Below, piece by piece: positions 1-9,590 of a DNA stretch of 64,000 nt; position 1 is the stretch's first letter, and every line of letters starts with the position of its first letter. Both the position numbers and the translations under genes were made by a program. The notes below the pieces were generated by a model. That model saw only the letters and a program-made list of their open reading frames with translations, was not told the origin of the DNA and ran no database searches. The stretch is from Lysobacterales bacterium PRO7 (GTDB taxonomy: Bacteria > Pseudomonadota > Gammaproteobacteria > Xanthomonadales > Rhodanobacteraceae): NCBI GenBank assembly GCA_021404785.1, contig QWHH01000003.1, forward strand, positions 124,001-188,000. Direction: 5' to 3'.

Positions 1-893
1 GCCTTGATGCGACCGTCCTGCGGCCGGCGCTTTTCGGCCAGATCCATGCGCCCTAGAATCTTCACGCGCGAAGTCACCGCGACCATCACCGGCGTCGGCA
101 ACTCGAACACCTTGTGCATCACGCCGTCGATGCGGAAGCGGATCGGGCTCATGTCGCGGCGCGGTTCGAGATGAATGTCGGATGCGCGCTGGTCGAACGC
201 GTATTGCAACAGCCAATCGACGATGTGCACGACGTGGCGATCGTCCGCGCCGATGTCGCCAGCCTTGCCCAGTTCCAGCAGCTGTTCGAAATTCAAGATC
301 GCGCGGCCATCCGGACCGCCATCCAGCTTGGCGTCGCGGGCTTTCTGGATCGATTTCTGCACGCCGTAGAACTCGGCAAGGTACCGATTAAGATCAATCG
401 GACTGACCACCACGCGCTGGATGTCGCGGCGCAGGATGTGGCCGAGGTCCGCCACCCAGCGTGTGTCGAACGGTTCGCTGGTCGCGATGACGACTTGCAA
501 GGGACCTGCCGCCACCGGCAGGATGCGGTAGCGCCGCGCATAGTCGTGCGAGACGACCTGGGTCACCGCCGCCGCATCGATTTTCATCGGATCGATTTTC
601 AGGTACGGCAGGTCCGCCTTCTCCGCCAGCCATTGCGTGAGCACTTCCAGACTCAGCGGTTTTTTGTCCTGCGGATTGGTCAGCTTCTGGTTCGCGATCA
701 GCGCAATCGGATGCAATTCCAGCTTGCCGCGCACGCTGCGACCGTCGGCGCGCGTCTTGAGCAAGTCCGCTTCGTTGATCAGGCCGTCCTGCTTGAGCGC
801 AGCCAGCACACTGTCCAGATCCAGCCGCCGGTGCAGCCCCAGCGGTGGCGCTTCCGATACTTCGAATTTCGGGCGTTGCGGTACGGTGGCCAT
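1..893 (-). CDS. GspE/PilB-type secretion ATPase, N-terminal part (cut by window start)
   Basis: Only the first 297 codons lie in the window; the Walker A/B half is beyond base 1. Residues about 1-190 form the MshEN-like N-terminal domain that precedes the ATPase core in GspE/PilB proteins. The beginning of the catalytic half is then visible as QRASDIHLEPRR, IRFRIDGVMHKV and LAEKRRPQDGRIK, which are signature stretches of the GspE/PulE family. Such hexameric ATPases power type II secretion or type IV pilus assembly at the inner membrane; which of the two cannot be decided from this fragment. The ATG at 893-891 is chosen because GAGAAGG lies just upstream. The gene diverges from glyQ with about 70 bp between start codons. 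Confidence 0.85.
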   Translation of the reverse strand, partial: MATVPQRPKFEVSEAPPLGLHRRLDLDSVLAALKQDGLINEADLLKTRADGRSVRGKLELHPIALIANQKLTNPQDKKPLSLEVLTQWLAEKADLPYLKIDPMKIDAAAVTQVVSHDYARRYRILPVAAGPLQVVIATSEPFDTRWVADLGHILRRDIQRVVVSPIDLNRYLAEFYGVQKSIQKARDAKLDGGPDGRAILNFEQLLELGKAGDIGADDRHVVHIVDWLLQYAFDQRASDIHLEPRRDMSPIRFRIDGVMHKVFELPTPVMVAVTSRVKILGRMDLAEKRRPQDGRIK

Positions 894-904
894 GCACTAC
901 CTTC

Positions 905-933
905 TCTAAAATCAGGCCCTGCGCCGCTATACT
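905..933 (+). promoter_or_regulatory. Candidate sigma-70 promoter of glyQS
   Basis: A TATACT -10 hexamer sits at 928-933 in the short divergent gap, 30 bp ahead of the glyQ ATG. The -35 position (TCTAAA, 905-910, 17-bp spacing) is poor, so only the -10 call has real support. Confidence 0.35.
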
Positions 934-962
934 AACGCGCTTTGCGCAACGAGCCGTATTCC

Positions 963-1853
963 ATGCCGGGCCCGACTTTCCAGGACGTGATCCAGACCCT
1001 GAACCGCTACTGGGCGGAACAAGGCTGCGCGCTGATCCAGCCGCTCGACACCGAAGTCGGTGCCGGCACGTTTCATCCCGCCACGTTCCTGCGCGCGCTC
1101 GGACCGGAACCGTGGGCCGCGGCCTATGTGCAACCTTCGCGCCGGCCTACCGACGGTCGCTACGGCGAAAATCCGAACCGCCTGCAGCATTACTACCAGT
1201 ATCAGGTCGTGATGAAGCCCAATCCCGACAACATACTGGATTTGTACTTCGGCTCGCTCAAGGCGCTGGGCATCGATCCACTCGTCCACGACCTGCGCCT
1301 GGTCGAAGACAACTGGGAATCGCCGACGCTCGGGGCCTGGGGCCTGGGCTGGGAAGTGTGGCTCAACGGCATGGAAGTCACCCAGTTCACCTACTTCCAG
1401 CAGGCGGGTGGGCTGGAATGCAGACCGGTGACGGGCGAAATTACGTATGGCCTCGAACGTCTGGCAATGTACCTGCAAAATGTCGACAACGTCTACGATC
1501 TTGTCTGGACGGTAGCGCCGCATGGAACGGTTAGATATGGGGACGTGTTCCATCAGAACGAGGTCGAACAGAGCACCTACAACTTCGAGTACGCGAACGT
1601 GCCGGAGCTGCTGCACTGGTTCGATGTGTGTGAAGGCGAGGCCAAAAAACTGGTCGAACTCGGCCTGCCACTGCCGGCCTACGACCAAGTCTGCAAGGCT
1701 TCGCACAGCTTCAACCTGCTCGACGCGCGCCGCGCGATCAGCGTGACCGAACGCCAGCGTTACATCCTGCGCGTGCGCACGATCGCGCGCGCGGTGGCCG
1801 AGGCCTACGTCGCCAAGCGCGAAGAACTGCGCGCGGGCAAGGAGGCAGCGTGA
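963..1853 (+). CDS. glyQ: Glycyl-tRNA synthetase alpha subunit
   Basis: Catalytic subunit of the bacterial alpha2beta2 glycyl-tRNA synthetase, which charges tRNA-Gly in the cytoplasm. The 296-residue protein is close to the 303 residues of E. coli GlyQ. It carries the family blocks [54 protein letters not shown] and [15 protein letters not shown] near its end. I chose the ATG at 963 ([10 protein letters not shown]), which matches the family start; an in-frame TTG at 942 would add seven residues. The stop overlaps the glyS start in TGATG, so the subunits are translationally coupled, as expected for equimolar partners. Confidence 0.98.
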   Translation: MPGPTFQDVIQTLNRYWAEQGCALIQPLDTEVGAGTFHPATFLRALGPEPWAAAYVQPSRRPTDGRYGENPNRLQHYYQYQVVMKPNPDNILDLYFGSLKALGIDPLVHDLRLVEDNWESPTLGAWGLGWEVWLNGMEVTQFTYFQQAGGLECRPVTGEITYGLERLAMYLQNVDNVYDLVWTVAPHGTVRYGDVFHQNEVEQSTYNFEYANVPELLHWFDVCEGEAKKLVELGLPLPAYDQVCKASHSFNLLDARRAISVTERQRYILRVRTIARAVAEAYVAKREELRAGKEAA

Positions 1854-3979
1854 TGTCCGATCCGAAACCGCTGCTGATCGAAATCGGCACCGAGGAATTG
1901 CCGCCGAAGGCGCTGGACGAACTCGCCGCCGCATTCGCCAAGGGCATTTGCGAAGGACTGGCCAAGCGCGGCATCGACGCCGAAGTCGCCAACGCGAAAA
2001 CCTACAACTCGCCGCGACGACTCGCCGTTCTGGTTCCCGGCGTTGCCACGATGCAGCCGGCGCAAAAATCCGAAGTACTCGGCCCGTATCTGAATATTGG
2101 CCTCGATGCGTCTGGCGTGCCGACACCTGCGCTACGCGGCTTTGCCGCGAAGAATGGTGTCGCCGTGGAAGATTTGCAGCGCACGAGTGACGCCAAGGGC
2201 GAGCGCTTCGTCGCGCGCAGCGAAAAGCCCGGCCAGCCAACCGCCGCACTGATGCAAGACATCATCGCCGAAGCACTGAAGGTGCTGCCGATTCCCAAAC
2301 CCATGCGTTGGGGCGATCATGATTTCGCTTTCGTCCGTCCCGTGCACTGGCTTGTCATCCTGCACGGCGACAGCATTGTTGACGCCGAAATTTTCGGTAT
2401 CAAATCCGGCCGCGAATCGCGCGGGCATCGTTTCATACATCCGCGAGCGGTTGTGATCCCCAATCCAGTTGCTTATGTTGATGCTCTGCGTACGGCGAAC
2501 GTTTTGGTCGATCCCGCCGAGCGGCGCGCGCGCGTCGCGTCCGAAGTGGCGCGAGCCGCACAGGCAACCGGTGGCACGCCGCGGCTTTCGGACGCACTGC
2601 GCGACGAGATTTCAAACCTCGTCGAATGGCCATCTGCCGTCGCCTGCGCATTCGAGCGCGACTTCCTTGCGGTGCCGCCGGAAGCGCTGATCACGACGAT
2701 GGAAACGAATCAGAAATTCGTTCCCGTATTTGATTCGGCCGGAAAGCTCACCGAGCATTTCATCGGCGTCGCCAACATCGAATCGAAGAATCCGTCCGAA
2801 ATCCGCAAGGGTTACGAGCGCGTGATCCGGCCGCGTTTTGCAGATGCGAAATTCTTCTACGACGAAGACCTGAAGACGCCGCTTGCCGCACACCAGGACT
2901 CTTTGAAATCGGTGACGTATCAGCAGCAACTCGGCAGCATCTGGGACAAATGCGTGCGTGTGGCCGAGCTCGCCCGCGTCATTGCCAATCGCAGCGGCGT
3001 CGATGCGGCACTGGCCACGCGCGCCGCTGCATTGAGCAAATGCGATCTGCTCACGCGCATGGTCGGCGAGTTTCCCGAATTGCAGGGTGTGATGGGGCGC
3101 TATTACGCCAACGCCGACGGCGAGAACACAGACGTCGCAACGGCACTGGACGAGTTTTATCGCCCGCGTTTTGCCGGTGATGGCATTGCGCAGGGCAGGA
3201 TCGCGCAGGTGCTCGCGATCGCCGAACGGCTCGACACGCTCGCCGGCATTTTCGCCGTCGGCGGCAAGCCGACCGGCAGCAAGGATCCGTTTGCGCTGCG
3301 CCGTGCCGGGCTTGGTCTAGCACGCACGTTGATCGAAGGACAACTCGAGCTGGACCTGGAAGCCGTGCTGCGCGAGGCCGTGGAACTGCTGCCTGCGATC
3401 GCGCCGCCCAAGGATCCCAAGGCCGCCGCCAAATCAGCGCAGGCCGACAGCAAGCAGAACCTGACCGACGCGCTGCTTGATTTCATCTATGAGCGCCTGC
3501 GCGGTTACTACGCCGAGCAGGGCTTCGGTGCGGATCAGTTTGACGCGGTGCGCGCGGTCGATCCCGAAACCTTGCCCGACTTCGACCGTCGCCTGCGTGC
3601 CGTGGCGGAGTTCGCCAAGCTGCCGGAAGCCGCTGCACTGGCTGCGGCGAACAAGCGCATCGGCAATATCCTCAAACAGGCTCCAGACGATGCCAGCGGA
3701 CGTGTCGACGCCACGCTGCTCGATGCCGGCGCGGAACGCGAACTGCACGAACACATCGAACGCGCGGTCACCGCGATCACGCCACTGGCGCAAGCCAATC
3801 GCTACGTCGACATGCTGCGGGCACTGGCCGCATTGCGCACGCCGGTTGATGCCTTTTTCGATCAGGTCATGGTGATGGCCGACGACGCTGCCAAGCGTCG
3901 CAACCGCATCGCCCTGCTCGCCGGCCTGCGCCGGCTGTTCCTGCAAGTAGCGGACATTTCATTGCTGCAACAAGCGTGA
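1853..3979 (+). CDS. glyS: Glycyl-tRNA synthetase beta subunit
   Basis: Beta subunit of the same tetrameric synthetase, needed for tRNA recognition. The N-terminus LLIEIGTEELPPKAL and the C-terminus, which ends in LFLQVADISLLQQA, are hallmark GlyS sequences, and 708 residues is the normal size. The middle has METNQKFVPVFD and the C-terminal third the anticodon-binding region. The ATG at 1853 overlaps the glyQ stop by one base and is preceded by GGAGG at 1841-1845. It converges with the S9 peptidase gene across a hairpin. Confidence 0.98.
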   Translation: MSDPKPLLIEIGTEELPPKALDELAAAFAKGICEGLAKRGIDAEVANAKTYNSPRRLAVLVPGVATMQPAQKSEVLGPYLNIGLDASGVPTPALRGFAAKNGVAVEDLQRTSDAKGERFVARSEKPGQPTAALMQDIIAEALKVLPIPKPMRWGDHDFAFVRPVHWLVILHGDSIVDAEIFGIKSGRESRGHRFIHPRAVVIPNPVAYVDALRTANVLVDPAERRARVASEVARAAQATGGTPRLSDALRDEISNLVEWPSAVACAFERDFLAVPPEALITTMETNQKFVPVFDSAGKLTEHFIGVANIESKNPSEIRKGYERVIRPRFADAKFFYDEDLKTPLAAHQDSLKSVTYQQQLGSIWDKCVRVAELARVIANRSGVDAALATRAAALSKCDLLTRMVGEFPELQGVMGRYYANADGENTDVATALDEFYRPRFAGDGIAQGRIAQVLAIAERLDTLAGIFAVGGKPTGSKDPFALRRAGLGLARTLIEGQLELDLEAVLREAVELLPAIAPPKDPKAAAKSAQADSKQNLTDALLDFIYERLRGYYAEQGFGADQFDAVRAVDPETLPDFDRRLRAVAEFAKLPEAAALAAANKRIGNILKQAPDDASGRVDATLLDAGAERELHEHIERAVTAITPLAQANRYVDMLRALAALRTPVDAFFDQVMVMADDAAKRRNRIALLAGLRRLFLQVADISLLQQA

Positions 3980-4014
3980 AGCAAGTGTCGCTCGGAATCG
4001 CCGTCAGGAAATGC

Positions 4015-4048
4015 GCGGTGGCGCAATCACTTCGGATTGCACCACCGC
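4015..4048. terminator. Hairpin between convergent glyS and S9 peptidase genes
   Basis: GCGGTGG-C-GCAATC pairs with GATTGC-A-CCACCGC around a six-base ACTTCG loop, giving 13 paired bases with one mismatch. It lies in the 85-bp convergent gap. Neither side has a clear U-run, so it may be a weak bidirectional terminator or an RNA-end stabiliser. Confidence 0.5.
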
Positions 4049-4064
4049 GGATACTCCCCGCCCG

Positions 4065-6095
4065 TTATTTCTTGCGGTTGAAACATTCCCCGTCGAGGTA
4101 ATTGACGATCAGGTTGCTGGTTTCACGCGCCTGACGCGGATACCACGGCATGCTGTGCGGCATATCCGCAATCACGTGGTACTGCGCGGGAACGATATCC
4201 TTGACCGCCTTGTAGAACGGTTCGGCATGGATGGAGGGCGGCGTGCGCACATCGCGGTCGCCGTCAAACAGCAGAATCGGCAGATGCGCCTTGCTCGCGT
4301 TTTTCATCGGATCCATGCCCTTGACCGTTTGCCCTTGCAGGATGCGCTGCAGACGGTTGTCGCTCCATGAAGTGCCCAGGCGACCGAGATCGGCGACCGG
4401 CGCTCCCGCGATGGCGCACTGAAATGGGGATGGCGAACGCACATCCGCCGCGACGGCGGCAAAACCGCCATACGAATACCCGAAGATCGCGATACGATCC
4501 TTGGCCGCGATGCCCTGCGCCACCAGCCAGGCAGCGCCATCGTCGAGGTCATCCGACATGGTCTGGCCCCACTGCCCGTCGCCGGCCAGCCAGAGCTTGC
4601 GACCAAGTCCGGACGAGCCGCGGTACTGGGGACGCAACACCGCGTAACCGCGCGACGTCAGCATCGGCACCCAGCCGGGCGCATCCCAGCCCATGTAGTC
4701 CCGCGCCCATGGACCGCCGTGCGGCATCAGGATCGCCGGTGCCACTGCGTCGCCTTTCTTCCAGCCTGCGGGCAGATCGAGGATTGCAGGAATCTCCATC
4801 CCGTCGCGAGCCTTGTACGTCACCCAGCTTTCCGCACCCGTCATGCCAGGCTTGACGGTCGGAAACTCGCTGCCGAGATTCACCACCTGTGCCTTGTTCA
4901 GCAACAGATGCCAGGCCGGGGGTGTGCTGGCGCTTTCGGTGCTGAACAGGACCTTGGAAAAATCGTCGGTGTAACTCGAAATCGAAATCTGCTGTCCGTC
5001 AAACGCCTTGCCGATCGATTCCTGAATGCCCTTGAGCGTGGGGTCGACAAATACCTGTTGCCGATACGGCCCATCGACGATGAAACCGACGATCTTGTTG
5101 AAATTGGTCGGCCGGGTGCTGAAGATCAATCCGCCGATCGAAAAACTGTTGTCGGCCAGCAGTGGTTCCGGATCGAACTTTTTCTGCGACGGATCGTACA
5201 CGCGCGCCTGCACCTGATCCGAAAACTGATCGGTCAGCACGTAGTACTTGCCAGTCGCATCATCGACGCCAACCACGCTGACTGAATGCCGATCCGAAAG
5301 TTTCGTGGTCAACGGGTCCTGGACTTCGAATTTCCCGGACTTGGGATCAATGATCAGGAAGCGTTGGTCGTAGTCGTTGTCGCCAGTGGGCTCGATTTCG
5401 GATTTGACCAATACCTTGCCATTGCGTGCATCGAACAAACTTGGTGCCGCGCGCGCACCGCCGTGGAACAGCAATTCCTTCTCGCCGGTCTTGAGATTGT
5501 AACGGTAATAGTTGGACGAAAGACTGACTTCGCTCACTTGCTGGATGATGACGTTGTCCGGATCCAGCGGCAGCATGCTGACCAGCGAGGCGGTGCCGGC
5601 CAGCTCAAGGCAACGCTGAGTCTGCTTGCTGACGCCAACCGCCGTCTTGTCGTCGGCGAAAGCTTCTTCGAATTTCTTCTGCGCATCGCCGGTCAGGTAG
5701 GCCTTGGTCACGAACGTCTTGGTCGTGCCCAGGGATCTGCCTTCGACGCACCCGCCATCGCCTGTCCATTCCTGGCGAGCGATGGCCAGAATCTTGTCGG
5801 CCTTCAACGCAAACGCGGCAATGAATTTCATCTGCTCGCCGGAGGGCGTGACCACCTTGGGCCCGGACGCGAGGGAATCCAGATCCCAGGTTGCCAGTGC
5901 CGTTTCGTCGGGACTCTTCGGCGAGGGCACCAGACCGACCAGATGTTTGCCGCTCGGATCCATCGATACTGACTGGATCGCCGGCAGTCGCGTCAAGGCG
6001 TCGACCGGAATGGGTTCGGCTGCGCCCGCTAAAAGCGGAACCGCGAGCAGCCCCAGCGCACACGCGCGCGTTACGCAACGAAACAGATTAAGCAT
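4065..6095 (-). CDS. Secreted S9 family prolyl oligopeptidase-type peptidase
   Basis: 676-residue exported serine peptidase of the alpha/beta-hydrolase (S9) clan. Residues 1-25 form a signal peptide ending near LLAGAAEP. A variable beta-propeller-like region occupies about 30-420. The C-terminal catalytic domain shows HGGPWARDYMGWD and the nucleophile elbow GYSYGG (Ser about 541). Asp about 615 lies in GDRDVRTPP and His about 647 in MPHSMPW, so the triad looks intact. The family releases short, often proline-containing peptides in the periplasm or outside. It lies downstream of, and in the same direction as, a large TonB receptor with a terminator between; this pairing is common in Xanthomonadales and suggests peptide scavenging. 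The start has an AGAGAACG-type ribosome site. Confidence 0.88.
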   Translation of the reverse strand: MLNLFRCVTRACALGLLAVPLLAGAAEPIPVDALTRLPAIQSVSMDPSGKHLVGLVPSPKSPDETALATWDLDSLASGPKVVTPSGEQMKFIAAFALKADKILAIARQEWTGDGGCVEGRSLGTTKTFVTKAYLTGDAQKKFEEAFADDKTAVGVSKQTQRCLELAGTASLVSMLPLDPDNVIIQQVSEVSLSSNYYRYNLKTGEKELLFHGGARAAPSLFDARNGKVLVKSEIEPTGDNDYDQRFLIIDPKSGKFEVQDPLTTKLSDRHSVSVVGVDDATGKYYVLTDQFSDQVQARVYDPSQKKFDPEPLLADNSFSIGGLIFSTRPTNFNKIVGFIVDGPYRQQVFVDPTLKGIQESIGKAFDGQQISISSYTDDFSKVLFSTESASTPPAWHLLLNKAQVVNLGSEFPTVKPGMTGAESWVTYKARDGMEIPAILDLPAGWKKGDAVAPAILMPHGGPWARDYMGWDAPGWVPMLTSRGYAVLRPQYRGSSGLGRKLWLAGDGQWGQTMSDDLDDGAAWLVAQGIAAKDRIAIFGYSYGGFAAVAADVRSPSPFQCAIAGAPVADLGRLGTSWSDNRLQRILQGQTVKGMDPMKNASKAHLPILLFDGDRDVRTPPSIHAEPFYKAVKDIVPAQYHVIADMPHSMPWYPRQARETSNLIVNYLDGECFNRKK

Positions 6096-6261
6096 GTCGT
6101 TCTCTCCCGTCGATTTTCCCGCCTATCGGATTCGAACCGCAGGGCGCACGCCGCGTACACATGGGTTCGAAATGACGAACCGGCGAGGATACACGCGCCC
6201 CGCGGCGAAGAAAAGCTTGCTGCTCCGATTCGGACATGGCGAAAATGCAAATGGCGCGGGC

Positions 6262-6291
6262 AAAAAAAAGGAGGCGACAAGTGTCGCCTCC
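6262..6291 (-). terminator. Rho-independent terminator of the TonB receptor gene
   Basis: On the minus strand a perfect GGAGGCGAC/GTCGCCTCC stem with a four-base loop is followed by eight T (6269-6262). It sits 25 bp past the stop of the receptor gene and separates it from the S9 peptidase gene. Confidence 0.92.
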
Positions 6292-6316
6292 TCATATTCC
6301 ACGCAGGATCTTTCGA

Positions 6317-9262
6317 TCAGAAGCGCATGTTCAGGCGCGCAAAGTAGGTGCGGCCGAACCAGTCGTACTGCGAACCACCGAGCGGGGTGTTGCCCAACAC
6401 GCCGGCGAAGGTGTCCGCGCCCTGGGAAACGCGGTCAGGCTTCGCATCGAACAGGTTGCGAATGCCAAACGTGACGTCCCACTTGCCGCCATTGTACTTG
6501 GCGGACACGGTGTGGCGGAACTGCCAGTCGGCCTTGAGATCGCGCGTAGCGTTCGGATAGCCGTTATATGTGAAGGTCTCGCTTAGATCCTTGTTCGACG
6601 TCGAACTGGTGTAGAAGCCCTGCCAGTAGTACGTCCAGTTGCCGCGCTCCAGGCTGGCATCGAAAACGCCAACCGTGTGCGGTCGTCCGATGTAACCGAC
6701 GAATTCCGACGAGCTGAAGCCACTCGCTTCAGATGTGTCGAACAGCTGCACGACGTCAGAGATCGTGTAGGTCACTTGGGCGTCCGCCGAGAACTTGCCG
6801 AAGCCGAAGTCGCGGTTGTAATTCAACTGGAAATCGTAACCGCGGTTACGTTCCTGATTGATGTTCACGTAGGTGGCGTGCACGTCCGTGATCATGCTCG
6901 GATTGGCCGGATCGGTCGGCGAATTGCGGTGGAACATGTTGCAGAAACTGTTCGGATAGACAGGCGAACCGTAGCAACCATTCAGGATATCGCTAGCGCC
7001 GAGGCTGGCGATTTCACCGCGGATGTTGTAGTCGAAGTAATCGACTGCAACGTTCAGGTCGGCAAAGGTCGGAGTCCAGACGAAGCCCAGCGACTTGGCG
7101 CGCGAATTCTCGGGCTTGAGGAAACCCTTGCCACCACCGGTGTAGACCGTGGCCGAAGGGTTACCGCTCGCGCCGTAGTCACCCGGAATGCCCGCGGCCG
7201 CGCAGTTCTTCCTGATGAAGTCGTTGGTGCTGTCGCTCCAGTTGATGCACGGATCGATCGATGCCTGGGACAGAAAGCCCGACTGGTTGCCGAGATACAA
7301 CTCATACAGACCAGGAGCGCGATACGAGGTGCCGATGGTGCCGCGCACACGGTAGCCCGGAGCGATCTGCCAGTTCAGGCCATACTTCCACACATGCGAG
7401 GAGTCACCGACGGAATCGTACTTGAAGATGCGCGCGGACACGTCGGCGGTCAACGATTCGACGGCCGGCAGACCCTGCAGCAGCGGAATGCCGATTTCGC
7501 CGAAGATTTCGTTGACGTTGTCGCTACCTTTGGTTTCGGAGGCACTGGTCAGGCCCCATGTACCCGGGGGCGGCTTGTCGTCGATGGTGTAGTGACGGTA
7601 TTCGGCGCCAAACGCAGCGCTGACCGTGCCCGCCGGCAAGTCAAACAGGTTGCCGTTGGCCAGGGCATTGATCGTGGCTTGCGTGTACACCGTGTTGCCG
7701 GAAATGTTCTGGCCGATTGCGTTGACCAGCTTGTTCATGCACTGGCCGTTCAGTACGCACGGCTCGAAGTAGTTGATCAGCGGATTATCGAGTTCGTTGC
7801 CGGGATTGGCCAAGTCGCCGCTGTTGGCGAGGTTGATTCCCAACATGTTGTAATCGCCGTTTGAGCGCGTGTAGGTCGCGTTGGCTTCCCACGACCAGCT
7901 GCCGGTGGACGTAAATCCGCCCGACAATTTGGTGGCGCCGTAGAAGTAATCGACATCCACGTCCGTGTTCAACGGGAATGGCATGATCGGCTGGAAGTAT
8001 GGCGGCTTGCTTGCATTGCTCGGCTTGAGCGGGTCGACCCAGCCCGCGGCCTGATCGGCATACACGACCGGGAAAAACTGGCGATAGCGCCGATCGCTGG
8101 TCTTGCGGTTGTTGTACAGCCACTGCGTATCCCAGTTCACGCTGCCGAAGCTGAAATTGCTGGAGCCATACAAGCTGGTGCGCTGTTGCTGGTCGATCGC
8201 GTAAGCGTTGCCGACGAACGGGAAGTTGAGCTGGTCTTCGTAATAGGCCTGCGGCGAGTTCGCGTAGGTCTTGGTCGGATACGGACGCAGGTGGTAACCG
8301 GGGAACGGGCCCTGCGTGCTGCCATCCGGCGAAGGCACGAAACGGTTGTTCGAGCCCCAGTAATAGATGATCGTATTGGCATACAGGTTGTTGCATCCCG
8401 AAAGCGGGGTGCCCTGCGTGACGGAATGATCGGCACGGTCTATGCGCTGGCCATCCGTGCCCCAGACCATGTCTTCATTGCAGGCGAGGAAGTCGCGCTG
8501 GCCGCGCTTTAGCGCTTCCTGGCGATCGACCTGCGCCGCAACGGAGATGTTGCCGTTCTCGAAATTCCAGCCGGTGCCGATCGAGGCCAGATACTGCTGG
8601 CCGCCGCCGTGTTCCGGAATGCCTTCGGAGAACGTCATTTCAGTCTGATCCATGCGCTTCTTCGTGATCAGGTTGACCACGCCGGAGATCGCGTCGGAAC
8701 CGTAGATCGAGGACGAACCGTCTTTCACGATTTCGGCGCGTTGCAGGATGACCTGCGGGATGACGTTCAAATCGAAGGCGCCAACTTGGCCGCGCGTGCC
8801 GGAAGGTCCCGGGCGCTGGCCGTCAAGCAGGATCAGGGTACGGTTCGCACCGAGGCCGCGCAGGTCGACGGTCTGGACGCCCGTGCCGCCCTGGATGACG
8901 AAACCGCCAAACTGGTTGTTGATCTGTGTCGAACCGGCCGCGACTGCGGTCGATTGCAGGAAGTCCGCAGTCGTAAACTGTCCGGCGGCGATATCGGAAT
9001 TAAGGTTGACAACCTGCACCGGCGACGTTGTCTGGTATTCCGGGCGGTTCAACAACGAGCCCGTGACCGTGATGCCCTGCAAGGTGCTGGCTTCTTCCTT
9101 TTTCTTCTTGTCGGCGTCGCTCGTCGAGGTCGAAGTGGCATCCTGCGCAGACGCAGGCTTGCTCTGAGGTTGCGATTGCGATGTGGCGGCATCCTGTGCG
9201 AATGCGGTGGCGGCGACTAACAAGCTGGCGCAAATTGCCGTAGCCAGAAGTTTACGATTCAT
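6317..9262 (-). CDS. TonB-dependent outer-membrane receptor
   Basis: 981-residue outer-membrane transporter. A signal peptide of about 22 residues (cleavage near AFA-QDA) is followed by a low-complexity Gln/Ser/Lys linker and a TonB-box-like ITVTGSLL near residue 72. The plug contains VDLRGLGANRTLILLDGQRP and EIVKDGSSSIYGSDAISGVV, both classic plug motifs. The rest is a 22-strand-type barrel ending ARLNMRF with the terminal Phe used for outer-membrane insertion. The open frame runs far upstream, but the ATG at 9262 gives the signal peptide and has GGGGAG ahead of it. The ligand is unknown; the neighbouring peptidase hints at peptides. Size and plug fit the receptors expanded in Xanthomonadales. 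Confidence 0.95.
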   Translation of the reverse strand: MNRKLLATAICASLLVAATAFAQDAATSQSQPQSKPASAQDATSTSTSDADKKKKEEASTLQGITVTGSLLNRPEYQTTSPVQVVNLNSDIAAGQFTTADFLQSTAVAAGSTQINNQFGGFVIQGGTGVQTVDLRGLGANRTLILLDGQRPGPSGTRGQVGAFDLNVIPQVILQRAEIVKDGSSSIYGSDAISGVVNLITKKRMDQTEMTFSEGIPEHGGGQQYLASIGTGWNFENGNISVAAQVDRQEALKRGQRDFLACNEDMVWGTDGQRIDRADHSVTQGTPLSGCNNLYANTIIYYWGSNNRFVPSPDGSTQGPFPGYHLRPYPTKTYANSPQAYYEDQLNFPFVGNAYAIDQQQRTSLYGSSNFSFGSVNWDTQWLYNNRKTSDRRYRQFFPVVYADQAAGWVDPLKPSNASKPPYFQPIMPFPLNTDVDVDYFYGATKLSGGFTSTGSWSWEANATYTRSNGDYNMLGINLANSGDLANPGNELDNPLINYFEPCVLNGQCMNKLVNAIGQNISGNTVYTQATINALANGNLFDLPAGTVSAAFGAEYRHYTIDDKPPPGTWGLTSASETKGSDNVNEIFGEIGIPLLQGLPAVESLTADVSARIFKYDSVGDSSHVWKYGLNWQIAPGYRVRGTIGTSYRAPGLYELYLGNQSGFLSQASIDPCINWSDSTNDFIRKNCAAAGIPGDYGASGNPSATVYTGGGKGFLKPENSRAKSLGFVWTPTFADLNVAVDYFDYNIRGEIASLGASDILNGCYGSPVYPNSFCNMFHRNSPTDPANPSMITDVHATYVNINQERNRGYDFQLNYNRDFGFGKFSADAQVTYTISDVVQLFDTSEASGFSSSEFVGYIGRPHTVGVFDASLERGNWTYYWQGFYTSSTSNKDLSETFTYNGYPNATRDLKADWQFRHTVSAKYNGGKWDVTFGIRNLFDAKPDRVSQGADTFAGVLGNTPLGGSQYDWFGRTYFARLNMRF

Positions 9263-9590
9263 AATGGTGTTACTCCCCAATGGGTACTGTTTGCGTGAAG
9301 TGAGACGAGTTACTTTTGCGCACCTAGGCGTTTCGATGTGCCGTTCGACGATGTCGACCCCAGACCACCAGCCTGACCACGCGCAAATGTAACCGGATGT
9401 TAACGCGACTTTCACAATGGATGCAAATGCCGGGGGCCAAATCCCCAGACTAGGCGTTTTCAATCCCTGCCCGCGCGCACTAGAATAGGCCGCTTCAGGA
9501 CGGTCCGCCCCAGTTTTCCAGGCCTTCCTCCCCATTTTACGAACCGCCGATCGCGTCCTTCGCGCGCCTGCGCCACCCGGAGATCGAATC
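9263..9590. other. Divergent intergenic region, TonB receptor / YbaY-type lipoprotein
   Basis: 328 bp without a supportable gene. It must hold the receptor promoter (minus strand), for which I see no convincing -35/-10 pair, and a plus-strand promoter candidate at 9458-9486. The receptor's long open frame continues across this stretch but lacks coding character there. Confidence 0.6.
9458..9486 (+). promoter_or_regulatory. Candidate sigma-70 promoter for the YbaY-type lipoprotein
   Basis: TTTCAA (9458-9463) and TAGAAT (9481-9486) are separated by exactly 17 bp. The predicted transcript would have a leader of about 100 nt before the ATG at 9591. Confidence 0.45.
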
